Source of the DNA: Sphingobacterium sp. UGAL515B_05
Lineage (GTDB): Bacteria; Bacteroidota; Bacteroidia; Sphingobacteriales; Sphingobacteriaceae
Direction of reading: 5' to 3'
Length of the DNA stretch: 64,000 bases
Assembly: GCF_033097525.1 (NCBI RefSeq)
Contig: NZ_CP109907.1
Location: forward strand, 2,914,001 to 2,978,000
The translations under genes were made by a program, and so were the position numbers. The notes beneath the pieces were generated by a model that made no database searches, was not told the origin of the DNA, and was given only the letters and a program-made list of their open reading frames with translations. Position 1 is the first letter of the stretch; each line of letters starts with the position of its first letter. Below are positions 1-6,541 of the stretch, in pieces.

Positions 1-1019
1 AGGCAACAAATTATACGACAAGTCGCTATGGACCTTCCAATAATCCGATCACAACCATCAAAGATGGGATCATAAACTATGCAAAAACAAAGGCACTTCG
101 GGTTGATTATGCCAAAGGGGTAGATGTCGTGGATAAAAACTGGCCTGAGAGTGAGATTATTCCAACAGACTTGTCAAGCGAGGAGCTGGAAAAGATGGCC
201 GACGGTGTTCGTCTCGGTAAAGAATCTGACCTAATCATAGCCGTAATGGGCGAGTCGGAACGGGAAGTCGGTGAAAGTCGGTCGCGGTCAGATCTAAATT
301 TGCCCGGCAAGCAACGCGACTATTTAATGAAATTGAAGGAAACAGGTAAACCTATTGTGCTGGTACTTGTCAATGGCCGTCCGCTTACTGTCAATTGGGA
401 AAATAAGTATCTACCTGCAATCGTAGAGAGTTGGTTTCTTAGCAATCAGTCGGGAAATGTTCTTGCCGAAATGCTGTTTGGAGCATATAGTCCTAGTGGA
501 AAATTGCCTATTTCATTTCCAAAGTCCGTCGGACAGGTTGAAATGAATTTTCCGACCAAGCCCGCTGCACAGGCGGGGCAGCCTGGGGTCGGGCCCAATG
601 GCTGGGGAAACAGCCGGGTTGTTGGCTTTTTATACCCTTTTGGATATGGATTAAGCTACACCGATTTTAGTTTTTCAAATTTACAACTCACCAAGAAACA
701 GATCAGACCAACAGATTCTCTAACAGTTACGGTTGATGTTGAGAACATAGGAAAGAGGAAAGGTGCCGAAGTCGTTCAGCTTTATATCAAAGATTTGCTG
801 TCTTCGGTAACGACTTATGAGATGGATTTGCGTGGATTCGAAAAAGTTGAACTTAATCCAGGGGAGAAGAAGACCTTACAGTTTATGGTCTTACCTGCCC
901 ATCTTGAACTTTTGGATCGCAATAATAACTGGACAGTTGAACCCGGCAAATTTGAACTATTTATCGGTAATTCTTCTGTTAATCTCCCGCTTAAAGATTC
1001 ATTTGAAGTAGTCAATTAG
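1..1019 (+). CDS. Glycoside hydrolase family 3 beta-glucosidase, C-terminal part (5' truncated by window edge)
   Basis: The reading frame is open from base 3 with no start, so the gene begins before the window. The visible part is the GH3 C-terminal alpha/beta sandwich followed by a fibronectin type III-like domain. The motif RSDLNLPG, preceded by GESEREVGES, marks the loop that carries the acid/base glutamate in BglX-type enzymes. VNGRPL and SPSGKLPISFP are further GH3 signatures. The FYPFGYGLSYT-like segment (here FLYPFGYGLSYTDF) leads into the Fn3-like domain, roughly the last 110 residues. These enzymes hydrolyse terminal beta-linked glucose or xylose, usually in the periplasm in Bacteroidota. 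The N-terminal TIM barrel and any signal peptide cannot be seen. A strong hairpin terminator follows. Family assignment is firm; the exact substrate is unknown. Confidence 0.93.
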   Translation, partial: ATNYTTSRYGPSNNPITTIKDGIINYAKTKALRVDYAKGVDVVDKNWPESEIIPTDLSSEELEKMADGVRLGKESDLIIAVMGESEREVGESRSRSDLNLPGKQRDYLMKLKETGKPIVLVLVNGRPLTVNWENKYLPAIVESWFLSNQSGNVLAEMLFGAYSPSGKLPISFPKSVGQVEMNFPTKPAAQAGQPGVGPNGWGNSRVVGFLYPFGYGLSYTDFSFSNLQLTKKQIRPTDSLTVTVDVENIGKRKGAEVVQLYIKDLLSSVTTYEMDLRGFEKVELNPGEKKTLQFMVLPAHLELLDRNNNWTVEPGKFELFIGNSSVNLPLKDSFEVVN

Positions 1020-1083
1020 GTTAAAAAATTGCTGTACCAAGCAGATATCGTATAGCGATTATTTCTTCTTAAGAATAGTGAAT

Positions 1084-1125
1084 AAAAAAAGGATTCAGCA
1101 AAATTAATTACTGAATCCTTTTTTT
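1084..1125. terminator. Bidirectional intrinsic terminator between GH3 gene and nfu-type gene
   Basis: GGATTCAG (1091-1098) pairs with CTGAATCC (1111-1118), flanked by an A-run on the left and a T-run on the right. It therefore works on both strands and ends both convergent genes. Confidence 0.85.
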
Positions 1126-1145
1126 ATTGTATCGAATAGCTATGA

Positions 1146-1700
1146 TTACATGGCCTCAGCGACAACTTCAGTCACTTCTGGAACCATGCGTTTCAACAAG
1201 CCCTCAATTCCTGCTTTTAATGTGATTGTCGAAGATGGACAGCCACTGCAAGAACCTTTTAGTTCAACTGTCACAATACCTTCGTTGAAGGATTTATAAT
1301 GGATTGCTCCACCATCTTGTTCAACAGCAGGTCTTACATAATCATGTAATACTTGTTGTATCTTTACTTCAGTTTCGGTGCCTTCAAAATTAACCTCGGC
1401 ATCATGGTGTACCGTTTTTACAGCAAGTTCAGACTCTACAGCACCTTTTACAAAGTCTTTTAGCAAGGCTTCAATGTCTTCCCATTCCGCATCATCAGTT
1501 TTGGTAATGGTCACAAAATTACTCGCAAAAAATACCCCATTTACAAAGTTAAATTTGAATAATTCAAGTGCAAACGGTGAATCTTGTGCTGCTTCTTTAT
1601 TTGGAAAATCCACACTACCGTTGATCAACAATTTATTGACCAAGAACTTCATTGTAGAAGGGTTGGGTGTAGACTCTGTATATACGTTAATCGTAGCCAT
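1146..1700 (-). CDS. NifU/Nfu-family iron-sulfur cluster scaffold protein
   Basis: 184 residues with two domains. The N-terminal Nfu domain (about 1-90) starts with the typical STPNPSTMKFLVN segment. The C-terminal NifU domain (about 108-184) carries the CXXC motif GSCSGCPSS with Cys151 and Cys154. These two cysteines from each of two subunits hold a transient [4Fe-4S] cluster that is passed to apo-proteins in the cytoplasm. The domain order matches mitochondrial NFU1 and bacterial Nfu proteins, not the three-domain NifU of nitrogen fixers. The ATG start is well placed for the Nfu domain. The gene is monocistronic between two terminator-bounded neighbours. Confidence 0.92.
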   Translation of the reverse strand: MATINVYTESTPNPSTMKFLVNKLLINGSVDFPNKEAAQDSPFALELFKFNFVNGVFFASNFVTITKTDDAEWEDIEALLKDFVKGAVESELAVKTVHHDAEVNFEGTETEVKIQQVLHDYVRPAVEQDGGAIHYKSFNEGIVTVELKGSCSGCPSSTITLKAGIEGLLKRMVPEVTEVVAEAM

Positions 1701-1772
1701 GTAGTATCTATTTTTATTCCAAGCAAATATAGTTCAAATGAAGCTTTGTTAAGGTCATCTATAAGTAAAAGC

Positions 1773-3122
1773 TTACAAAGTGACACCTGTGTAGTTAGAA
1801 GGACTGATCGCTTTCAGTTCCTCTTTAACTTCGGCTGATACATTGAGATTATCAACAAATGTTGCAATCGTTTCTTTTGTAACATGTGTGTTGGTACGTG
1901 TTAAGTCCTTTAAAGCTTCATACGGCTTTGGATAGCCTTCCCTTCTTAATATAGTTTGTAGTGCCTCCGCAACAACAGCCCAATTATTTTCAAGATCGTT
2001 AGCCAATGCCTGTTCGTTTAAAATCAATTTGCGTAACCCTCTCAAAGTCGATTTAATAGCAATTAGGGTATGTGCAAATGGAACACCAATATTACGTAAT
2101 ACCGTAGAATCTGTTAAATCCCGTTGAAGACGGGAAACAGGTAATTTAGCCGCAAGGTGTTCAAAAATTGCATTTGCAATACCTAAATTTCCTTCTGCAT
2201 TTTCAAAGTCAATTGGGTTGACTTTATGTGGCATCGCCGAAGAACCGATTTGGCCCGCAGTGATTTTTTGTTTAAAATATTCCATCGAAATATATGTCCA
2301 AATGTCACGGCATAAATCGATGACAATATTGTTTATCCGTTTTAAGGCATCACAGCTTGCAGCAAAGTTATCGTAATGCTCAATCTGTGTGGTCGTTTGT
2401 GAACGGTCTAAGCCCAAGATATTGTTTACAAAATTATTACCAAAATTGATCCAATTTGTCGCTGGATATGCAACGTGATGTGCATTAAAATTACCAGTTG
2501 CACCACCAAATTTCGCTGAATACGGTACTTGATGTAATAGTTGCAATTGACGTTCTATGCGCTCGATAAAAACATAAAACTCTTTACCCAAGCGAGTTGG
2601 AGATGCAGGTTGTCCGTGGGTACGTGCCAACATCGGGATGTCTGACCATGACGTTGCTAATGATTTTAACTCATGAAGCAACTCTTCGATTGCCGGTGTA
2701 TAGCTTTCTTTAATGGCTTCTTTCCAGGAAAGTGGAATCGCTGTATTATTGATATCTTGTGAAGTCAAACCGAAATGAATGAATTCAAGGTAGTCCTGTA
2801 ATCCTAATTTTTCGAATTGATCCTTTAGAAAATATTCAACAGCTTTAACATCATGGTTTGTAACTTTCTCTGTGTTTTTGATCCAAATGGCATCTTCTTC
2901 AGAAAAATTCCGGTAGATATCCCGCAATTTTTCATTGAGTGTTTTGTCAAACTGTTGCAATTGAGCAATGCCGGATTCACTTAATGCAATAAAATACTCG
3001 ACTTCTACGCGTACACGATATTTTATTAAAGCAAATTCGGAAAAAAATGCTGAAAGTTCATTGGTATTATTGTAATAGCGTCCGTCAATAGGCGTAACTG
3101 CTGTTAAAGATGATAAAGCCAT
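1773..3122 (-). CDS. purB: Adenylosuccinate lyase
   Basis: PurB (449 residues with this start) cleaves SAICAR to AICAR and adenylosuccinate to AMP, releasing fumarate, in purine synthesis. The protein begins MALSSLTAVTPIDGRY, the usual N-terminus of E. coli-type PurB. It carries the fumarase/ASL superfamily signature SSAMPHKVNPIDFENAEGN, the catalytic-serine loop, and TSQDINNTA. An ATG seven codons upstream (3143) is in frame but overlaps the predicted -7 promoter box, so it would lie at or before the transcription start. I therefore prefer 3122. The gene stands alone. Confidence 0.96.
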   Translation of the reverse strand: MALSSLTAVTPIDGRYYNNTNELSAFFSEFALIKYRVRVEVEYFIALSESGIAQLQQFDKTLNEKLRDIYRNFSEEDAIWIKNTEKVTNHDVKAVEYFLKDQFEKLGLQDYLEFIHFGLTSQDINNTAIPLSWKEAIKESYTPAIEELLHELKSLATSWSDIPMLARTHGQPASPTRLGKEFYVFIERIERQLQLLHQVPYSAKFGGATGNFNAHHVAYPATNWINFGNNFVNNILGLDRSQTTTQIEHYDNFAASCDALKRINNIVIDLCRDIWTYISMEYFKQKITAGQIGSSAMPHKVNPIDFENAEGNLGIANAIFEHLAAKLPVSRLQRDLTDSTVLRNIGVPFAHTLIAIKSTLRGLRKLILNEQALANDLENNWAVVAEALQTILRREGYPKPYEALKDLTRTNTHVTKETIATFVDNLNVSAEVKEELKAISPSNYTGVTL

Positions 3123-3140
3123 AGATTGAATGATTTTTGG

Positions 3141-3171
3141 CAAAGGTAAAAAAATGCTTGGAGCTTAGCAA
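3141..3171 (-). promoter_or_regulatory. Bacteroidota-type promoter of purB
   Basis: On the minus strand TTG (3169-3171) is followed after exactly 20 bp by TACCTTTG (3141-3148), matching the Bacteroidota primary sigma-factor consensus TTTG / TAnnTTTG. Transcription would start near 3134, about a dozen bases before the chosen purB start. Confidence 0.75.
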
Positions 3172-3186
3172 TTTAATTGGTGTAGA

Positions 3187-3225
3187 TATAAAAAAAGCCT
3201 CCTTGTTGAAGGAAGCTTTCTATAC
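3187..3225 (-). terminator. Terminator downstream of first heptad-repeat lipoprotein
   Basis: On the minus strand AAGCTTCCTT, loop CAAC, AAGGAGGCTT (one G-U pair) is followed by a T-run. It lies just past the stop codon of the lipoprotein gene at 3249. Confidence 0.75.
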
Positions 3226-3248
3226 GATGTAAATTCTTTTTCAGCGAA

Positions 3249-3473
3249 TTAGTGAGCAGCTTTAGTTGAATCAACTTTAGCAGCAGCTGAATCTACAGCA
3301 GATTTTGCTGAATCTACAGCAGTTTTTGCTGAATCCAATTGCGTGTTAGCTGAATCTAAAGCAACGTTAGCTGAATCAGTAGCAGCGTCAGTTTTTTTCG
3401 CTGTTTCACCACATGATGCGAAAGCCAATGTTAAAGCTAAACCTAAGAAACCGAATTTGAATGCGTTTTTCAT
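3249..3473 (-). CDS. Small Lpp-like lipoprotein with DSA heptad repeats (copy 1)
   Basis: 74 residues. A lipoprotein signal peptide ends in the lipobox AFASC, predicting lipidation at Cys21. The mature part is almost entirely five to six heptads of the form DSAxxxV/L (DSANTQL, DSAKTAV, DSAKSAV, DSAAAKV) from residue 33, with hydrophobic residues every seventh position as in a coiled coil. It is a close paralogue of the gene at 3620. Architecture resembles Braun lipoprotein Lpp (lipid anchor plus helical rod), but I see no sequence homology to Lpp and the C-terminus is KAAH rather than a terminal lysine. Function is unknown; an envelope role is inferred. Confidence 0.8.
   Translation of the reverse strand: MKNAFKFGFLGLALTLAFASCGETAKKTDAATDSANVALDSANTQLDSAKTAVDSAKSAVDSAAAKVDSTKAAH
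3255..3377 (-). repeat. 21-bp coding tandem repeats (DSA heptads) in lipoprotein copy 1
   Basis: Each heptad is encoded by a 21-bp unit built around the same GCTGAATCT/GCTGAATCA string (as read on the plus strand). The units have diverged moderately. Confidence 0.7.
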
Positions 3474-3530
3474 TTTATTAAAATTAAAATATTTTTAAAT
3501 CTTGTTATTTAGGAGTTAATACCATTAAAG

Positions 3531-3545
3531 CAAAAAGGTAACCCC
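3531..3545 (-). promoter_or_regulatory. Upstream element shared by the two heptad-repeat lipoprotein genes (copy 1 site)
   Basis: CAAAAAGGTAACCCC on the plus strand matches CAAAAAAGGTAACCC at 3905-3919, each about 60-70 bp before the start codon of one lipoprotein gene. It contains the palindrome GGTAACC/GGTTACC. Read on the minus strand it gives TACC followed by a T-rich stretch ending in G, a loose version of the -7 box. Promoter or operator; function inferred. Confidence 0.4.
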
Positions 3546-3561
3546 TCTATTTATTTTTTTT

Positions 3562-3594
3562 GAAAAAAAGAAAGGCCTTTCGTAAAAAAGGCCT
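3562..3594 (-). terminator. Terminator downstream of second heptad-repeat lipoprotein
   Basis: On the minus strand AAGGCCTTT and AAAGGCCTT pair around a six-base loop and are followed by a T-rich run. This separates the two lipoprotein genes into independent transcripts. Confidence 0.8.
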
Positions 3595-3619
3595 TCCAAA
3601 AGCTCTATTCAGTCCTAAA

Positions 3620-3844
3620 TTATTTTTTAGTAGCAGCTGAATCAACTTTAGCAGCAGCTGAGTCAACTTTAGCAGCAGCTGAATCAACTTTAGTAGCAGC
3701 TGAATCTAATGTGTTAGCAGCTGAATCAACTAAAGCAGAAGCTGAATCTGCAGCACCTTCAGCTTTTTTCTCTGAATTGTTACAAGATGCGAAAGCTACA
3801 GTTAAAGCTAAACCTAAGAAACCGAATTTTAATGCGTTTTTCAT
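3620..3844 (-). CDS. Small Lpp-like lipoprotein with DSA heptad repeats (copy 2)
   Basis: 74 residues, the same length as its paralogue at 3249. The signal peptide is nearly identical and has the same lipobox AFASC (Cys21). The mature part is six heptads from residue 33 (DSASALV, DSAANTL, DSAATKV, DSAAAKV twice, DSAATKK), more regular than in copy 1 and ending in two lysines. A terminal lysine is the residue by which Lpp is joined to peptidoglycan in enterobacteria; whether that happens here is speculation. The gene has its own terminator and upstream element, so the pair is a tandem duplication with separate transcription. No catalytic function is suggested. Confidence 0.8.
   Translation of the reverse strand: MKNALKFGFLGLALTVAFASCNNSEKKAEGAADSASALVDSAANTLDSAATKVDSAAAKVDSAAAKVDSAATKK
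3623..3748 (-). repeat. 21-bp coding tandem repeats (DSA heptads) in lipoprotein copy 2
   Basis: Six 21-bp units, of which three in the centre differ by only one or two bases (around GCAGCAGCTGAATCAACTTT). Such near-identical in-frame units can gain or lose whole heptads by slippage. Confidence 0.75.
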
Positions 3845-4171
3845 TTTCTAATTTTCTAATTTAAATTGAAATAATTTTCTTTTTCATCTCTTAATACACG
3901 TAACCAAAAAAGGTAACCCAAAAAAAGATGTTTTTTTGAAAATATTTTTAACGCATTGTTTTTCATGTGTTTATAACTCTGTATTTTATTCAAAACATTC
4001 CTGATTCTACTGTTTTATTGAAGGGAGATTGGGCGATATAAGGTAAGATGTTGTCCATTCGTTTGTTTACCGGATAATTCGATCTTGTCAATTTGTATCA
4101 TGTCATTTCCAAACAATTTTCGATTATTTTTCTTATTTTAAGAAGTAAACACTTAAAAAGAAATTGCAATT
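3845..4171. other. Intergenic region between lipoprotein copy 2 and acyl-CoA dehydrogenase
   Basis: Divergent region, so it must hold promoters for both flanking genes. The only motif I can point to is the GGTAACC element at 3905-3919 shared with copy 1. No open reading frame or RNA gene recognised. Confidence 0.5.
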
Positions 4172-5521
4172 ATGTTTGATAAAGTAAAGAATATAATGGA
4201 TTTGGCAAAATCAATAGACTTTGGCAAATTGGAAGAAATATCGAAGAAAGTGGATTTGGGAGCAGTCATGGATGCCGTATCAAAAATGGATGATAAGCAG
4301 CTTCATGGTTTAATGAAAATGCTAAGTGCAGGAAAAGAAAAAAAGGAATTACCGCCTATTAATGGTGATTTCTATGCTATGGATAGCAAATTAAACGATT
4401 CAGATCGTGCATTGCAATTGAAGGTAAGGGAGTTTATGGAGACTGAAGTCAAGCCAATTGTCAATAAATATTGGTTAAGAGATGAGTTCCCTTTTGAAAT
4501 AGTACCGAAACTAGCAGCTTTAAATATTTGTGGCTATACATACGATGGGTATGGCTGTATGGGGGGAAGTTCATTAATGGAAGGGATCATAGCGGCGGAG
4601 ATAGCACGGGTAGATGCATCTGTAGCGACTTTCTTTGGCGTACAGAGTGGTTTAGCCATGGGATCAATTTATATTTGCGGATCCGAAGAGCAAAAACAAG
4701 AGTGGCTGCCCAAAATGCAGCAGATGCAAGTGATCGGTGCTTTTGGTTTAACAGAGCCCGAAGTAGGGTCGGGAGCAGCAGGCGGATTGACAACGACCTG
4801 TAGGAAGACAGCCGAAGGTTGGGTCTTAAATGGTCAAAAAAAATGGATCGGGAATTCCACCTTTTCCGATATCACAATCGTATGGGCAAGGGATCTTGAT
4901 GATGGCGAAGTTAAGGGGTTTATTGTACGAAAGGATAATCCAGGTTTTACAGTTGAAAAAATTAAAGATAAGATGGCTTTGCGCATTGTGCAGAATGGCC
5001 TTATTACTTTAGCGAATTGTATCGTTCCAGAAAGTGATCGCCTGCAAAATGCAAATTCCTTTAAAGATACAGGAAAGGTTCTTCAGATGACGCGAGCAGG
5101 TGTCGCTTGGATGGCCGTAGGATGTGCGCGGGGTGCTTATGAAAATGCCTTGGATTATACGCGTAAAAGGAAGCAATTTGGTAAACCAATCGCTTCTTTT
5201 CAGCTTATTCAAAATCACCTGGTTGAAATGTTGTCCAATTTAACAGCTATGCAAACGCTTGTCTTCAGATTATCTGAATTACAGGATAAGGGTGAACTAA
5301 AAGATGAACATGCCTCGCTGGCCAAAGTCTTCTGTTCTTTACGTACGAGAGATATTGTTTCCAAGGCGCGAGAGGTCATGGGCGGAAACGGTATTCTGTT
5401 GGAGTATAATGTCGCAAGGTTTTTGGCCGATGCCGAAGCAATTTATTCCTATGAGGGGACAAAAGAAATCAATTCACTCATAGTTGGTAGAAGTATAACT
5501 GGATTTAGTGCCTTTGTTTAG
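4172..5521 (+). CDS. Acyl-CoA dehydrogenase family protein, GCDH/ACX4-like subfamily
   Basis: 449 residues. Residues about 75-449 form a complete acyl-CoA dehydrogenase fold (N-terminal helices, beta domain with FGLTEPEVGSG and KKWIGNSTF, C-terminal FAD/catalytic domain). The base is Glu428 in YEGTKEIN, the position used by glutaryl-CoA dehydrogenase (GCDH) and the plant short-chain acyl-CoA oxidase ACX4. Phrases such as GYGCMG, GSEEQKQEWLP and NSFKDTGKVL fit that subfamily. In GCDH an arginine in RVDSGYRS binds the glutaryl carboxylate; here the aligned residue is Ala152 (RVDASVAT). Glutaryl-CoA is therefore an unlikely substrate and a short straight or branched acyl-CoA more likely. An unusual 60-residue helical N-terminal extension precedes the domain. 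No electron-transfer flavoprotein gene is adjacent. Confidence 0.88.
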   Translation: MFDKVKNIMDLAKSIDFGKLEEISKKVDLGAVMDAVSKMDDKQLHGLMKMLSAGKEKKELPPINGDFYAMDSKLNDSDRALQLKVREFMETEVKPIVNKYWLRDEFPFEIVPKLAALNICGYTYDGYGCMGGSSLMEGIIAAEIARVDASVATFFGVQSGLAMGSIYICGSEEQKQEWLPKMQQMQVIGAFGLTEPEVGSGAAGGLTTTCRKTAEGWVLNGQKKWIGNSTFSDITIVWARDLDDGEVKGFIVRKDNPGFTVEKIKDKMALRIVQNGLITLANCIVPESDRLQNANSFKDTGKVLQMTRAGVAWMAVGCARGAYENALDYTRKRKQFGKPIASFQLIQNHLVEMLSNLTAMQTLVFRLSELQDKGELKDEHASLAKVFCSLRTRDIVSKAREVMGGNGILLEYNVARFLADAEAIYSYEGTKEINSLIVGRSITGFSAFV

Positions 5522-5573
5522 GAGAGATCCGGCTGTTTTTTGGCTTCCTGTTACCAAATATCGCTTTATGCAT

Positions 5574-5610
5574 AAAAAGGGCATTGTTTTTTTAAACAAT
5601 GCCCTTTTTA
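5574..5610. terminator. Bidirectional terminator between acyl-CoA dehydrogenase and META lipoprotein
   Basis: AAAAAGGGCATTGTTT pairs perfectly with AAACAATGCCCTTTTT around a TTTT loop, with A- and T-runs on the outer sides. It serves both convergent genes. Confidence 0.9.
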
Positions 5611-5637
5611 CTTCAGTTGGAGCAAAAAAGCAAGTTG

Positions 5638-6423
5638 CTATTTCCGTTTAAATCGCATAATAGCAATATCTCCCATGATAAATGTCAAGGTATTCTCGTT
5701 TACACTATAGGTGTTTACCTTTTCCAATGTCGAAAAGAAGGTTGCTTCACCATTACCTTCGCAGGCCATTTTCGTTGACATAATCGGGCCAAAATTAATG
5801 GTATTTCCATTGGTTTTAAAAGTCGTATTGTAGTTATTGCAGCTACTATTTCCATTTACTTTACCACTGGCAGCATCAAATGTCATTGTTGGTTTACGAT
5901 TGGGATATAGGCCATCGAAAGCGATCCGTGGGCCGGAAATATAATCAAGTTCCCAAGTTCCACTAAGTTCTTGTTTATTGTTCTGAATTAACTTAAATTT
6001 TGCCAGGGGAGCCATCTTAGCTTTGATTAGGCTAAGAATGCCATCCTTAATCGTATAATTATCTGCAGCAATCAGGTTTTTGGATAAAGCTTGTTCAATA
6101 GACATATCCGGACAGGCCATCATCGTAGACATGCCCTGAGCAAATTTAATCTTTCCATTTTTTGATAAAGTCAATTCTCCACCGATGCCATTACATCCGC
6201 CACTTGCACTGTAACTTTTTTCGTCTAGCTGCAGGTAAGGCATTTTGCCGTTGATCTGATCCGCTACAGGCTGTCCATTGATTTCAATCAATTGCCATTT
6301 TTTTCCAATTACTGACGACATGCTAATGTCTGAGTTTTGCTCATTCGCGTTCTTCTTGATCACAGAGCAACTTCCAAGACTAACGATTAAGATGGCCAAT
6401 ATGGCGATGTTTTTAAAGTTCAT
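5638..6423 (-). CDS. Lipoprotein with two META (HslJ-like, DUF306) domains
   Basis: 261 residues. The signal peptide ends in the lipobox SLGSC (Cys19), so it is an envelope lipoprotein. Two META domains follow, about 43-147 and 153-260. Each has the tryptophan start (KKWQLIEING; GTWELDYISG), a Cys-Asn pair in the middle (SGGCNGIGG; NSSCNNYN) and a second conserved Cys (MMACPDM; MACEGNG). Paired cysteines suggest disulfides in the periplasm. In E. coli the single-domain HslJ is linked to novobiocin resistance and heat shock; for tandem forms no function is established. Conventional gene with its own terminator side. Confidence 0.88.
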   Translation of the reverse strand: MNFKNIAILAILIVSLGSCSVIKKNANEQNSDISMSSVIGKKWQLIEINGQPVADQINGKMPYLQLDEKSYSASGGCNGIGGELTLSKNGKIKFAQGMSTMMACPDMSIEQALSKNLIAADNYTIKDGILSLIKAKMAPLAKFKLIQNNKQELSGTWELDYISGPRIAFDGLYPNRKPTMTFDAASGKVNGNSSCNNYNTTFKTNGNTINFGPIMSTKMACEGNGEATFFSTLEKVNTYSVNENTLTFIMGDIAIMRFKRK

Positions 6424-6494
6424 ATTCTAAATTTTAACCTATTATCACCCTTTTTAACGTTTGGTTTGACAAAATGCTACAAAAGTTCACAAAC

Positions 6495-6524
6495 AAAAAA
6501 GGCTTCCAATTTGGAAGCCTTCTT
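6495..6524 (-). terminator. Terminator downstream of yidC
   Basis: AGGCTTCC (6500-6507) pairs with GGAAGCCT (6513-6520). On the minus strand it is followed by a T-run, placing it just after the yidC stop codon. Confidence 0.85.
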
Positions 6525-6541
6525 TATCAGTAGAATAAATT

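Noticed and set aside
3123..3143. Upstream purB start adding seven residues
   Set aside because: The ATG overlaps the predicted -7 promoter box, and the shorter start matches the usual PurB N-terminus.
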